DNA of 64,000 nt from Pseudocercospora fijiensis CIRAD86 (GCF_000340215.1 NW_006921543.1:1541468-1605467); one strand, 5' to 3'; shown: positions 10,445 through 23,184, counted from the first letter of the stretch. Notes: generated by a model not told the origin, from the sequence alone. Program-made: numbers and translations.

Positions 10445-12300
10445 CTAGCCGTCCTACGTAATAAGATACGCTAGCTATTTAGACAACTATTAATTTAATA
10501 AGTTATCTAAACCTAATAACTTAGGGATAAGATCTAGGACGAGATCGACTAGTTACGCTAGAGTATCCCTTCGAGCTTAGTATAAGACAGGCTAGATACT
10601 AGAAGAGCTAAACGCCTCGCGCGGGTAGGTTTATATAAATAGGTTCTACGTAAACAAGTTCTATTAGCCTACTATCTAACCTAGTCGAGGCCTAGCCTTA
10701 TTAGTTACGCCGTAACGTACAATATAACGCCGAGGCTAGATAACGCCGCTATAGCTAAGGCGGTATAGCTAGCGGAGGGCCTCTAAGCCCGAGCCTAGGT
10801 AATTCTAGTACCTAAGGCAGGAACTTTAGCCCCTAAGGTTATAACTTTAACCTATACTATATCGACAACTTTTAGTTTAGCCGCTTACCCTATTATAGCC
10901 CGTAGCGTTCTTAGCGTTTAGAGAGGTTTAACCCGATAGATATTAGGTACTTCTACCCCGACGCCCTATACGCGGACTTAGATAGCTAGGATATCTATAC
11001 GTACGGTAATAAGGTTACATTTACCTTAGTATACCTATTTTTAGACGTAGCTTACGACTACGTAATAGTTAATTACGCCCGCACTATACGTACCTAGCTT
11101 ACTAAGTGCCTCCGTAGGGTCGTATAGTAATAGTTTATTTACGAGCTTATAAGCAATAATCGTAATACGATCCGTAAAGGAAAAGGCATCGAGCGCTAGT
11201 ATAAAGCCCTAAGGGACAAGTTTAGCAGATCTATTATCGAGGCCTAGGATAAGCTATACGCCGAATCGTATATAGTATAGGACGTACGTAACTATAGAGT
11301 ACCCTAGTAGTTTATTATAAACTATATCCGCTACGTACGTAAGGTAGGTCTCGAGATAGACCCGAATAGGCCGTACGCTCTCCTCTATTAGGCGTAGCTA
11401 CGATTCGAACCGCGCCTATAGGACAAGCTTAATAAGCCTTTACTAAGCGATACGATTTACACTTTTACGCGAGCCGTAGAAGACAAATACGAAGTATAGT
11501 ACCGTAGGTACCTATAGTCTAATAGCTACGGTACTATACGAGGCCGTAATAGATATAACGGTAAGTTATAGTATCGAAACGCTCGTAATAACAACCGATA
11601 CGCCGATTCCTTAGGCGTATATCGCGATGCTTTAGGTCGCGATTACGCTAGTAGGTTCGATAATCGGTATACTAGAGTAGTACGTAGATATCGCGATAGT
11701 TTAGGTTATAGTTACGCTAGCGGCTATAGTAACGAGCGCCCTAGAAATAGTAGCTATACTAATTAAAACTAGTATTAACGTCGAGACTAAGGAAACGATA
11801 GGCAAGCCCTAGCTAGAGAGAGACGCCTAAAAGAGTACGCTTCTAACCGTAATAGGGAGCTACGTAATAATAATCGAGGCTACGAAGCGCGCGGCGGCAA
11901 TCGAAATACTAATTATAGAAGACAATAAGATAGGGATATATAAAACGATATACGCGACACTTAGGGTTAGTAAGAACGCGGCCGTTAAAACAATAATACC
12001 CCGCGCAACTATTACGCTAATAAGTAGGGACCGGAGCCTTAGCTCGAAGATCCTATACCTATCCTATAGCCGAGTTTATACTTACGTCTACGATTAAGCT
12101 TATACTACTTAGTAAGACTATTAAGCCCGCACTCTATACTAGCCTATTTTAACGACTAGGTAGATATCTACTATAGATTAGACGACGTAGATAATAACGC
12201 CTCTTTATAGGACTCCGTATTAGTATACTATAGCGAAGTTCCGCTACTATCGCCCTTTTCCTTTTATATTAGCAAGTATCTTCCCTCGGCTATAGAACCC
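10445..12300 (+). pseudogene. gag: G2 gag
   Basis: From 10445 the frame of the 5' ORF continues to about 10.9 kb. There the best reading moves to the frame starting with RLERFNPIDIRYFYPDA at 10915, an apparent frame change. This block, with VTFTLVYLFLDVA and the following helical region, has the look of fungal Gypsy capsid, where the motif is usually RF(N/R)P..IGYFDP. After about 11.5 kb comes an Arg/Asn/Tyr/Gly-rich tail (about 11560-12000) typical of nucleocapsid. No CCHC knuckle was made out. Numerous TAG/TAA stops stand for Gln. Confidence 0.7.
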
Positions 12301-14093
12301 TTCGCTACGATACGACCTTTAAAGTTCTTATACTTAAACTATAGCTCGAAGTTCGATAGTAACAATCTCCTATAAGACTATAGGCGTACTAAGCACGCTA
12401 CGGAGCTAACGCCTAAGAAGGATAGTGTAGAGGAGGACGCTAGGCTTATTAAGTCCGCTATATTGCTAAAAGTTAAAGAAGGATACGCGTTTCGAGGCTA
12501 TTATTATCTACGTATAGTCGTGCGCCTCTAGAAGGATAGTACCGAGTACGTAGTTTGCCTAGATATAGGCGCTACTATATTACTTATTAATAAGGCCTTC
12601 CTACGCTAGACGCGCCCGGATATCGAGCGTAAGCGTCTAGTAGCTCTACTAAAGGTTAAAGGCGTAGGATTAACGGACATTAGTAGGTACGTAGATCTCG
12701 ATTTCTAGGTACCGGGAATCGTTAAGGGCTCTAAGGTTATCGCCTATATATATTATAAGGTATATATCGTTAAGGAGCTTAGCGCTAAGTTTCTTATAGT
12801 AATAGATTTAATCGGCCTAGAGGGTATTAAGATTAATATGCTATATTGTACGGCAACTATTAATTCCTATAAAAAAGCGAAGATTCCCCTACTAGTAGGC
12901 TATAAAGATTAGGTTAAGTTCTATATAGTTATATACTCTAGCGATAAGAACGTCGTTCTAGTACTATAGACAGTAACTTCGGTACCTATCTAGTTTAGAA
13001 CGGACCTCTCTATAGATCGAGACGTAGCCTTCTACCCGCAAAACCGGGAGCTTAAGAATAAGGCCCTAACTATCTATACCGCAGTTATAGACGCTATAGT
13101 AAATTTCGTATAGGTCCGTAACGATACGGATTAGCTATAAACTCTACTATAATATACAAAGATAGGATATATACGCGAGTATAACTACTACGGCTACTAC
13201 TATATCGCGCCTAAAGATTACGCCGTAGCCGGCCTTCCGCTACTAGACCTACCGAACCCTATAAAAGAGACGTAGCTTTTTAATAGCGTAATAGCCTATA
13301 GTACTAAAGAGTAGGTATAACGTATCGAGGCCGTAGTAAAGAAGTACGAGGAGCTATAGAAGGACAAGGGTACTACTATAGACATTCCTAAGCCCGACTA
13401 CCTAGAAGTTACGCTAAAGCTAGGCTACGAGAACGACAAAGTTCCTATAGTAGCGTACCTACTCTACGCCCCTAATAAAGAAGTCGTAAATAAGACGTTC
13501 GACCCGCTATACGTATAAGGAAAGATATCCTTTACTACTAAGCCTACTTAATTTAGGTTCCTAGTCTTCGTAGTCTAGAAAATAACGATAGTAGATAGTA
13601 AGCTAGTCCGTAAAGGGCGTATAGTCGTAGATATTAGGGGCCTAAACAAGGTTATAGTTAAGGATTCTTATCCGCTCTCTAGATAAGAGGACATTATTAA
13701 GGCGCTACGCGGCTCTACCTATATTATAATAGTAGACGCTATTATATTTTTCTATTAATAGGTAGTAGCCGAAAAAGACTATAGCAAATTCGCGATTAAT
13801 AGCTACCGCGGCTAAGAATAGATATATATAGCTATTATAGGTTTCTTAAATAGCGTATAATATATCTAGCGCTAGCTTAATAAGATCCTTAAGCGGTATA
13901 AGTCCTACTACCGTACTTATATCGATAATATTATTATCTATTCCTATACCTTCGAAGAGTACCTATAGTATCTAGACGCCGTTTTTAAGTGCCTAGTAAG
14001 CAAGAACATTAGTATCGCGCCGTATAAGTCGTTCCTCGTATATCTATCTACGAAGCTTTTAGGCTAACGAGTTTTAGAACTAGGATATACTAC
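12300..14093 (+). pseudogene. pol: G2 protease and 5' part of reverse transcriptase
   Basis: An aspartic protease signature reads VVCLDIGATILLINKAF near 12550-12600. RT begins near 13540: RKGRIVVDIRGLNKVIVKD, then SYPLSR.EDI, FFY.QVVAEKDYSKFAINSYRG, and the catalytic box YIDNIIIYS at 13918-13944. The second Asp of the usual YxDD is Asn (AAT at 13927-13929), the change expected from GATGAT by TpG to TpA. The frame runs to the element A insertion after position 14093 and resumes at 26447. Confidence 0.88.
14090..14093. other. Element A target-site duplication, left (CTAC)
   Basis: CTAC precedes the 5' LTR of A and recurs at 26443-26446 after the 3' LTR. Element B shows the same 4-bp duplication length. 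Confidence 0.85.
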
Positions 14094-14373
14094 TATTAGC
14101 TAGTAACCGGCCCTATACACCTAGGCTGAGTTTTGAGCCTATATAAGAGGCCTCCTTCTATATTGTAGATAGAGCACTAACCTCGTATAGCATATTGTTT
14201 ATGTTATACTTCTACAATGCCTATATTGTAGGGCTCTAGTTATTAGCCTAAGCAACCGTCTTGTTATCCTATTATGCTAAACATAGCTGCCTATATTGCT
14301 ATAGGTTATGTTACCCTCGGTGGCCTATACTATTACTGCTAGTAGTAGTAGTAGTTTTAGTTTCCGTCCTTTA
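14094..14373 (+). repeat. Element A 5' LTR
   Basis: 280 bp, beginning TATTAGCTAGTAACCGG (TG to TA at the end) and ending CGTCCTTTA (CA to TA). It contains AGCCTATATAAGAGGCC, a likely TATA-type core promoter, and a CTG/CTA trinucleotide run near its end. It matches the three other LTR copies across A and B. Confidence 0.95.
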
Positions 14374-15199
14374 TTAGAGCCGAAGGTAGGGCTATCTCTT
14401 TATATCTAACAGGTTCGGGTATGTTAAAGGTGGTCTCTAGGCACGAATAGCTATAACCGAAGCGAGGGCACGACAAGAGCCTACGATACGGACGATACCG
14501 AAGTATCTTAAGGGGCTATTACGACAAGCAGAGAAACCTCTTAACGAGGGCATCGCTTTAATCCCGAAAAGCTGCAAACCCTTAGGACTGTTACAGCTTA
14601 GGGCCTAGTCTATAGCTATAGCTAGCTTCTAAGGACTCGGCTCCGGGTCGAAGACCTATTTAGTACCGCTTGCTCGAGATAAGCCCCGCCTAAGGAGGAG
14701 ATAGACTAATTACCTATCGGCCTTGCTTAGTTTGCTAAGACTATTAATTAATAGCAAATACGGATTGTAGGTCGGATAGCCGGGGAGTCCCCTATTAATC
14801 GGGTAGGGCGTTCCTAGATTCGCAGCCTCGCTTAGATAGTGCTTAGCCTTCTACTAGAAAAAGAAGGCTACCGCCTCCCCGCCTAGCTAAAGGAGATACG
14901 AGCTAGTTTCTAGGATCTAGGTGTAAATAGAGATTGTAGTCTCTCCCTCCGAGCGGCTTTTGTCTAAAATCTACTAAACTAAGCTCCTAGAGGTAGTTAG
15001 GCGACCCCTAGGAGGCTAAATCCTAATGCTACCCTAGGGGTAATACTAGGAGAAATAGCCTAATATACTACTCTCTCGTATAGCAATATTATAATAAACT
15101 AAACAGACCAAAGTTACTAAAAACACATTTATATAGCATTCTATTTCAACTTTATATAGTATTCTATTTCAACTATTTTAACTATTTTACAACAATCGA
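14374..15199 (+). other. Element A 5' leader
   Basis: About 830 bp between the 5' LTR and gag. The primer binding site should start at 14374 (TTAGAGCCGAAGGTAG), but the tRNA is not recognisable after RIP. Palindrome 1 is at 15021-15051. No protein was recognised. The same leader is present in B (43919-44708). Confidence 0.6.
15021..15051. promoter_or_regulatory. Palindrome A1
   Basis: An imperfect 31-bp palindrome whose arms are TCCTAATGCTACCC and GGGTAATACTAGGA around a CCTAGG centre. It lies between the leader and gag. Confidence 0.8.
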
Positions 15200-16812
15200 A
15201 TAAGCTCTAGCTCTAGCGAAAACGAACATCGAGAATTAGCGGAATCCTCTAAATCCGAAAACGCCCCTAATTCTATTAACGAAGAAATTAGGCGGCGACT
15301 AGTTAATATAAGTAAGCCTCCTACGCCCTCTACGCTAGAGGCGCTCTACACTGTCCTTATAAAAATAATAGAGAAGCAAACTAAGCTTCTCCGTTAAAAT
15401 AAGCGTCGCCCGCTAGAGCTAGGGAGTAGGGCAAATCCCCTATTCGAAGGGTAGAACGCTATAGCATATGTTAAGCGCTTTAAGGAAGGCTTAGTTAATT
15501 ACGAGCTCGACAGAGAATCCGACTAGTACAAGATTCGGTCCTTTACGAGGACTACCTCCTCTAAGCTTTACCGAACCCTTAAAACCCTAGTTAGCTACCT
15601 AGAAAAGGACGACAAGTCTAATGCTAACTAGGAGACCTTTAAGATAGCCTTTATAAGGGAGTATCGGGAGCGCGATAGCCGTCGCATTAAAGGCAGTCGT
15701 ACGTAGCTCGAGTCCCTCTACTTAGTAAGGCGCACTAAGGATAACGACCTAAAGGGGTATATCCGCGAGTTTATCGAGTTAGCGGATAGCATCGAATAGA
15801 GTAACCTCGAAAACTCTTAGAGAACAAGGCTGCTCCTCTAGGGGTTGCCGTAGCCTATAGCTTAGCGTATCTTCCGTCGCTATAAGCTTAGCGAGTCCGA
15901 TCCTAAGAGTTTTAGGAAATATAAAGAGGTCCTAGTATATATTAAGGCCGATATTAATAGTATAGCCGATACGAGGAAGTTTATCTACGGCGAAGACCGG
16001 AATAACCTAGCGCAGGTTAGGAAAGAAGCCTTAGTAAGCAAGGGACCTAAGTTCCTTCCTAAATCGCAAAGTAGTCCTAAGACCGTAACTCCTACTATTA
16101 CTAAGCACTCTTAGGATGTCGCGGACTTGGCTAAATCCCTAGCCTAGCTAAACCTAAATGCGAAAGCATTATAGCGAGTTAGGGAGGTTATTAATACTAC
16201 TATACTAGGCGATATACTACTAGTCTACTAGGTTTCAGATCCTAACTACCCTAAAGCCCCTTTAGTAGATGTCTACGCTATACGGAAGATCTATTCTAAC
16301 TTAGATAGCAAGTGCTAGATGTGTAGCGGGTTTAAATATGTCTAATCCTCCTACCCTATCTAGAAAGAGCTTCTTAAAAGGAAGCTTATTATGCAAGTAA
16401 ATAGCCGATTCCACTATATAGATACCGGCGACAAGATTGATTTCGAATAGGATCGGAGAGCCCCGAAGCTGCCTTAGCTAAAGACCCTTCTAGAAAAGAA
16501 GTATAGCGGCAAGATCGAGTTTAAGGACACTAGGAACAGTACCCTCGCCGCTATTGCTAAACGAGAAACTTAGAAGGTTAGGGCAAAACAGGTTAAGGAA
16601 CGAAGCAGTAACGGAACTACTAAGCCTATTAAAGTTAACTTTGTTTCTTAGGATCCGGACGTAGTTACTAATGTTTACGCGGTTACTAAGAACAGTATAG
16701 ATGTCTACGCTGCTATACGGTCTCAGACCTAGTCCTAAAGCAAGGGCAAGAGCCCTTAGAACCCTACTCGCCCTAGTGCGGCAGCCCCCTACTAGGATAC
16801 TAAAGAACAAGG
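15200..16812 (+). pseudogene. gag: Element A gag
   Basis: The frame starts at 15200-15202 with ATA, where ATG is expected: the codons after it read SSSSSENEHRELAES, a plausible start, and ATG to ATA is a TpG to TpA change. The capsid-like part runs about 15420-16000 (NAIAYVKRFKEGLVNYE, LKGYIREFIELADSI). A Cys-rich remnant CQMCSGFKYVQSSY lies near 16315. The frame stays the same (2 modulo 3) until about 16812, after which the readable frame is a different one. Stops are TAG/TAA of RIP type. Confidence 0.75.
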
Positions 16813-16814
16813 CG

Positions 16815-18100
16815 GCCGATAAGGCTAAGCAATAGCGAGAGTTAACCGCTAAAACTAAGACTCTCTAGATAGCTATAGACCGCGCTACCCGATCTAGTAC
16901 CGTACCTAGTACCGCCCCTAGCACCCTACCTATAGAAAGCCTAGTCGTCCTAGAGACTCTAGAGGTCGATATAGAGGATGTTACTACCGATATTAGTAGT
17001 ACCCTAGGCCTAGCTAACCTACCTGCCTATAAACGGAAGTTATCCGACTTAAAGAGCTTTCGCTTTAATAGGTATATAAAAAAGTATAGTACTAGCCTAG
17101 CTAACTCCTTAGATATAAAGGCAAACGCTCTCTTCTAGGCTTTATAGTTCCTAGACCTTAAGTCTAATGTGTCTATAGGAGAGCTGCTAGTATACGGTTT
17201 GCCTACTAACCTATTCTAGAGCCGAATCCCTAACGATGCTACCTTTATAAAAGACCTCGCTACCCTCCGAAGGAAATAGGGACGAGAAGACTATATCGAC
17301 GTCTCTTCCCTATAGTTCCTTCCTAAATTTTCAGGTACCTAAGAGTTAGCAGAAGGCGAATCGGTAACCTACGAGAACTAAGATACTATCGATAATGCTA
17401 ACGAAGAGGGAGTTAAGGAGATAGGCCGAGGGGATAGTAATAATCCCGACCCTACTCTAGTTTCAGTCTCTATTAAGGCTATCCGGTTTACTAGCTAATA
17501 AATCGGTCGAGTAGGACCTCCTCGACCTAAGGAACTTTATTCTATCCCTAATAATATAGACCTTTCCGCAGTCACCCGTTCCTTCGCCGTCGTTCCCGCT
17601 ATCTATATATAAGTTACTATCGGGAGCTATAGTTAACAGATGCTAGCAATGCTTAATAATAGTTCGGAGTTACTTATTATAAGTAAGCGTTAGGCTAAAC
17701 AACTTAGGCTACTAATAAACAAAGACATTTCCCTCGGTATATAGGGAGTAAATAGGGAAGTTACGCTAGTAGGTGCCTACTACAATGTTATAGTAGACGC
17801 CTTCGGCATATACTTTTCCTTTACCTTCTAGATTGCCGCTAACCTAAATACGCTAATTATTCTAGGTCGGCTATAGTCTCGCATAACTCGTAGTATCTAG
17901 CGCAACTGCGACGATAGCTCCTAAGAGGGAACTATCGCTAACTAGAAGGGCAACCGAGTCGTGTTTACTAGTTATGTCGGCAACACTAGCTATAAGTCCT
18001 ACGAGGATATCCTTGCTGCTTCTAGACGGTCTTCGGGAAACGCTACGGCGCGGTTGTAAGACCGGCAATCTGCGCTATAAGTTAGTATAGCTTAAATAGG
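16815..18100 (+). pseudogene. pro: Element A protease ORF
   Basis: From about 16815 the readable frame is 0 modulo 3 (KAKQQRELTAKTKTLQ with TAG as Gln). A retropepsin-like segment at about 17590-17880 reads VPAIYIQVTIGSY, MLNNSSELLIISKR and LNTLIILGRL. The catalytic Asp position reads Asn-Asn (AATAAT), again explainable by RIP. The change of frame from gag is the same in B, so it may be ancestral or a programmed shift rather than decay. Confidence 0.6.
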
Positions 18101-18311
18101 TCATTTCTAGAAGTGCGCCGCTCCGTACGTTAAGGTAAGTTTCTAGGTTCTATACTAAGAAGACGAGTGCTCGAAGCGATAGTGAGTATAATATAACGAC
18201 TACCTATACCTACTATATAAGTTAAGGTAATAATACTATCTTATACGTCGTCGCTAGAGGCATTACTACCGGACGCGGGTCTACTTAAACTAACTAATTA
18301 GAGCGCGAGTC

Positions 18312-18336
18312 TAATACTACCCCGGGGGTATTATTA
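18312..18336. promoter_or_regulatory. Palindrome A2
   Basis: TAATACTACCCC followed by its near complement, between the protease frame and the RT frame. Confidence 0.8.
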
Positions 18337-18369
18337 CGAATCTAACGTTTTCGCCGGCGTTATAAATTA

Positions 18370-21300
18370 GGACTACTAGCTATATACCTATCGACTTAAG
18401 GAGACTTCTAAAGAAGTTTACGCGCTGTTTTGTTACGCTAATCTCTAAGCCTAGCGACAAAGAGAGCGAGCTCGGGTTCGACAATCGATTAGTATATATA
18501 CCCTATATAAGAGGGTAGCTAATAAGATTAAGCCTATAAAGGGTAGCGTATATATTACCGATAGGTCTAATCCTAGCGGGAATCCTAACTAGCGACAAAA
18601 GTGCCTTAATTAGGAGGCGACACTACTACCTAGGGATAGTCCGTACGATTAGAAGTATATTACTAAAAAGTTTTCTACTATCCCTAGGGGGTTAAGGCTA
18701 ATAGAGGAGAGGCTTGCGAAAATCAAACCTAGTATCGAGCTTTCGGATCGTAAGCTAGATTTGCTATACGAGCTTCTATATAATCGCGAGGCCGTATTAG
18801 TATATAACTTTACTTACCTAGGTAGAATAAATCCGGAGGTTGCCCCTCTATAGAAGATCCGAACGATCGAGTATAAGCCTTAGGCCTACCTAGGTTTTAA
18901 GCTAAACCTAAGCCTACGAGGTATAGTTAAGGATATAATACGATAGCGTATAAAGGCTAGCACCTTAGAACCTTCCTATGCCTCGTATCGCAATCTATAC
19001 TTCCTAGTTTAGAAGAAGACAGCTCCTAGGGAACTAAAGAAGTACCGCCTAATTAACGCTATACAAAAGTTCAATGCGGTTACGATTAGAGATACTAACC
19101 TTCCTCCGGAGACTAATAGGTTCTCGGAAGCCTTTGCTAACTATGTTGTAGCCTTACTAGTTAACGTTTTCTCGGGCTACGACCAAATTCCTCTCTACCC
19201 TAATAGCCGGGACCTTACTAGTTTCGAGACACCTCTTAGGCTATATAGATAAACTACCCTTCCCTAAGGGGCAACTAACTCCGTAGCCTAGTTCGTTCGC
19301 ATTATAAACTAAGTCCTCGCGGCCTATATCTCCTATATAGCGATGCCTTTCCTCGACGATATCGGTATTAAGGGCCCTAAAACTAGGTACGATAATAAAG
19401 AAGTAGAGCCTAGCATCCGTAGGTTCTTTCTCGAATACATTTAGAACCTCGATAGTGTCCTCTACGACCTAGAGCGAGCTAACCTAACGGTGTATAGGGA
19501 GAAGCTTTAGCTCCTATACAAACGAATAAACATTGTCGGGTTTGTAACTAATAAGAACGGCCGCTATCCTAATAATATACGGGTCCTAAAGATAGTATCC
19601 TAGCCGGATCCTACCTATTAGAAGGATATCCGAACCTAGCTTAGAGTAGTCTCCTACTTCCGTATCTAGGTCGAGAACTTTATATTAGTATACAAGCCCT
19701 TATACGCCTTGCTTAAGAAGGATACTAAATTCGAATAGACCTCCGTTTACTAAGCGGCTAAGGATACGGTAACTAAGGCGCTCGTTAGCGCACCTACACT
19801 AACATCTATTAACTACTTAGAGGGTACGGGTTTGATAATTGTTACTATCGACTCGAGCGGGGAAGGCTATAGCGAGATACTAATATAGTGTAACCGTAAG
19901 GAGCTATCCTTACGTTATCCTATTAGGTACGACTCCGGACTATAGAAACCGATCGAGGCCCGATACGATACTAGCAAGCGAGAATGCCTTAGAGTCTATA
20001 AGGCTCTTAAGAAGTTCCGACTATAGCTCTTTAGTATATTCTTTCGTCTAGAAATCGATGCTTAGACGCTAGTCTATTAGCTTAACCGTATAGCCTCCGA
20101 CCTACTAAACTCTACGATAGCTCGGTAGGTTACCTAGATCTATTTGTTTAACTTCGACGTCTTCTACGTTCCTAGTAAGAAGCATACTAGACCGGATAGC
20201 CTTTCTAGAAGGCCCGCTATAGAAGAGGATATCGCCGAGATAATAGAAGAAGAGGATATCGATACGGTAATTAACCGTACCTTCTTCGCTACCTTCTATA
20301 TTAATGCTATACTAGCGATTACTAGGCCTGCTACTAACGACTAACCTAGCGACTAACCTAGTAACTAGCCCGACGAGAGCCCTACTACTAACGGTAACGA
20401 CTAGACTAAAGCTAAGGCGGATAAACTAGAGAGGGATAATATCCTTAATAGGGTCTACTCCGACGACTCCTATTATATCGCCTACTTCCTAACCTATACG
20501 AAGAAAGCGCCTAGCCTATTAAAGAGTTAATACCGTCGGGTTATTCGCTATTCTCGACGATTCCTAGTTAAAGATCGAATCCTTTAGCGACAAGCGATAG
20601 TTAATGCACCTCTCTAGCGTGTTATTAACGACCTAGTAGCCCGATAAGAGATCCTTCGTTCCGTTTACGATAAGCTCGGCTACCGGGCGGCGGAGGGCAC
20701 CTTCGATGTCCTTCGTTAGCGCTACTAGTAGGACGGCGTATAGGCTAATGTCTCCCGCTACTATAAGAGCTATCCTAAGTGCAATTTCAGAAATAGCTAC
20801 CGACGTCTAGGGGAACTGCGTATTCCTGCTACCTAATTAGTCGGAGAGCGATAGTATAGCGATAGGGTCTATCTTAGTCGCAACAATAGCTTATATATTA
20901 TTCGGGAGGGTCTTTCTCGATAGCTAGAGGCCTATTATTTCTATAAGGGCTGCGGCGCTATTAATGCTCGTAATATAGCTACCTTCCTATTCAAAGATCT
21001 GTTTTGCCGCTAGGGAACACCTTACGAGGTTATCTTAGACAACGCTACGAACAATATAGCTAAAGAAGTTTAAGCGCTACTTGTTTCGTATAGGGCGAAG
21101 AACGTTCGCATCTCCCCGTACTATCCCTAGTCGAATGCTATTGTTGAACGTAGCTATCGGTCTTTAATTAATGCCCTATCTAAGATAACTAATAGAGGGG
21201 ACAGGTCGGTTCCTATCTCTACCCGCGTTCTAGCCCTTCTCTAGGCGGATCGAACTACTATTGTCGATACGACTAGACTTACGCTAGTAGAGCTTATAAT

Positions 21301-22060
21301 TAGGAGGGACGCCGTTCTTCCTATTAAGTTGTCCTATCGTACGTATAGCGTTTACGATTAGGGGTCTATTCGTACTAGGGCGGATCTTCTTACCCTACGC
21401 GCTAAGGCTCTTAAGGATATAACTACTACTTCTTAGGAGGGACTTACTCGACAACGTCGCCTTCGTAAGGAGGCTAAGTAGTATTTCGACGACTATAATG
21501 CTATTAACTAGGAGCCTCTAAAGGTTAGCGATATAGTCCTCCTATACCGGTCGGAGCTAGAATATAGTTACTCCTACAAGCTAGCCTTTAAATAGAAAGG
21601 GCCTTATAGAGTATAGGAGGTCCTTTACGATAGTTCTACGTACCGACTTTAGGAACTTAATAGTGCTACCTTAAAGCACTCGCACCCCCGGGCTAACCTA
21701 AAGAAGGTCGTCGAGTTAAGAGAGCCTACCTGTCCTCCCCCGACCGAGGAGGAAGTTAATGCCTCTATAGACCCTCTACCGACCTTAGATACCTATCGAG
21801 AGGAGGATCCTACCGCGATTATAGATCCTATTCTGCCCGATAACTATACGCATCCCTAGATATATCTTAGTAAGCTATTAGGAATAACTTATAAACAAAG
21901 GGAGGGTTATATATATATTAATTGCGCGTAGAGCATTTCCGATATTAATTCCGATAGTAAACTAGACTTCTAGCTATCTAACTCTAACTCCGAGGAGGAG
22001 CTCGACTAGTCTAGCGACGAAGACCGCCTAGAATTATAGCTAGACCCCGAGACTAAATAA
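18370..22060 (+). pseudogene. pol: Element A pol: RT, RNase H, integrase
   Basis: One frame (2 modulo 3) holds from about 18370 to a TAA at 22058-22060, about 1,230 codons with RIP-type stops only. RT covers about 18690-19600, with KKYRLINAIQKFNAVTIRD and the intact catalytic box MPFLDDIGIK (19343-19372). RNase H covers about 19740-20240, with LIIVTIDSSGEGYSE and the C-terminal FNFDVFYVPSKKHTRPDSLS. Integrase covers about 20560-21560, with VILDNATNN (21029-21055) and ISPYYPQSNAIVERSYRSL. A GPY/F-like KGPYRVQEVLYDSSTYRL lies near 21597, and the tail is acidic. There is no chromodomain, unlike G1 and G2. Confidence 0.92.
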
Positions 22061-22299
22061 TTGCTTGTCTTTTCCTACCTCTACTACGTTGCTTTCCTTA
22101 CCTTCTCCGCGCTATTAATATAGTGCCGCCCTATAGCTTTAGTCCTTACTGCTTGTTCCTACGGTGTTAATACTTATAGTTATTGCCCTCTTTTACCTTT
22201 ACTTTGTCTGTTGTTCTGCTCTTTAGCCTTCGAAGATGTTGCTATAACTTTATTCCTTTGGTTTTGTTTTTCCTTAGATAGAACTGTACGAGGCGTATT

Positions 22300-22332
22300 T
22301 TCCTAATAATACCCCGGGGGTAGTATTAGGAA
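22300..22332. promoter_or_regulatory. Palindrome A3 (33 bp)
   Basis: The longest palindrome of the family: arms TTCCTAATAATACCCC and GGGGTAGTATTAGGAA with one central base. Only about one pair of bases breaks the symmetry. It lies about 240 bp after the pol stop. Confidence 0.85.
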
Positions 22333-22748
22333 GATAGCCGAACCTAACCCTTCTACCCTTCTAGGACTACTTCCCTCTAGATTCCTAGACTCTAGCAACC
22401 TTCCTTAAGTAACAACGATAATAAGATACTCTACTAGAGGATATTCCTACCCTAATTAGTACTAGCTACGTAGGACACTAAGAAAGGGAGGATCCCTCTC
22501 CCTTCCTAGCTCTTAGATAGATATAGCAACCTAGGCCTATAGCCTCTAAGAATAGGGACCTTAGGCTATTAAGCTTAGTATTTAGAAGAAGGAAGAAGGT
22601 AAACGTATAGACCACCTTTACGTACTTGCTAATGTAAAAGGTAATGCTATATCTATAACGGCAGTGCTATAGGCTAACGTATCGACGAATTAGCTACGCT
22701 AGGCCTAGGCGGCTTGCTCCTCGTCGCCGAGCATCTCTAGAGAAAAGC

Positions 22749-22773
22749 TAATACTACCCCGAAGGTATTATTA
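22749..22773. promoter_or_regulatory. Palindrome A4
   Basis: TAATACTACCCC and GGTATTATTA arms around a GAA-altered centre, about 410 bp before ORF3. Confidence 0.75.
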
Positions 22774-23184
22774 GTCCCGCTAGCTTTACTACTATAGATT
22801 TCTACTAAGCACTCGAACTAACTAGTTACATTTCGAGTGCGCGAGAGTCTACGATAGCTAAAGGTTAACAAAGGCGCGCAGTCGCTACTAGTAATTAGCT
22901 AGATCGATTGTCAAACTTTAGCCTGCCCTAATAATAAAGAGGTCTCGTATGCAGCTTTACTTTTATATATAGCCGTTATCCGTTTGCTTTACTAGCGCGG
23001 AGTATACGGACTACGTTACCTTCGCACTATATTTAAAGCGAGCTTCCTAAGCTCCTTCTTCTACTCGATTACTAACTAACTCGCTACCGCCTAACTACCC
23101 CCCCTTCTATCTAAACCCTTTAATTATTATTGTTAAGCAACGAACACACTTTACAAACTCGTTTCTAAACCGCCTCGGTCGACT

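Larger units (their letters stand above)
22061..23184 (+). other. Element A spacer between pol and ORF3
   Basis: About 1.1 kb without a readable protein, carrying palindromes A3 (22300-22332) and A4 (22749-22773). The part at 22080-22260 keeps more TpG than its surroundings. A length this great between pol and a following ORF suggests room for an internal promoter or subgenomic transcript signals. This is inference. Confidence 0.55.

Noticed and set aside
16490..16810. 106-codon - strand open frame
   Set aside because: Antisense of element A gag; low stop density on this strand is a by-product of RIP.
17871..18068. 65-codon - strand open frame
   Set aside because: Antisense of the element A protease frame.
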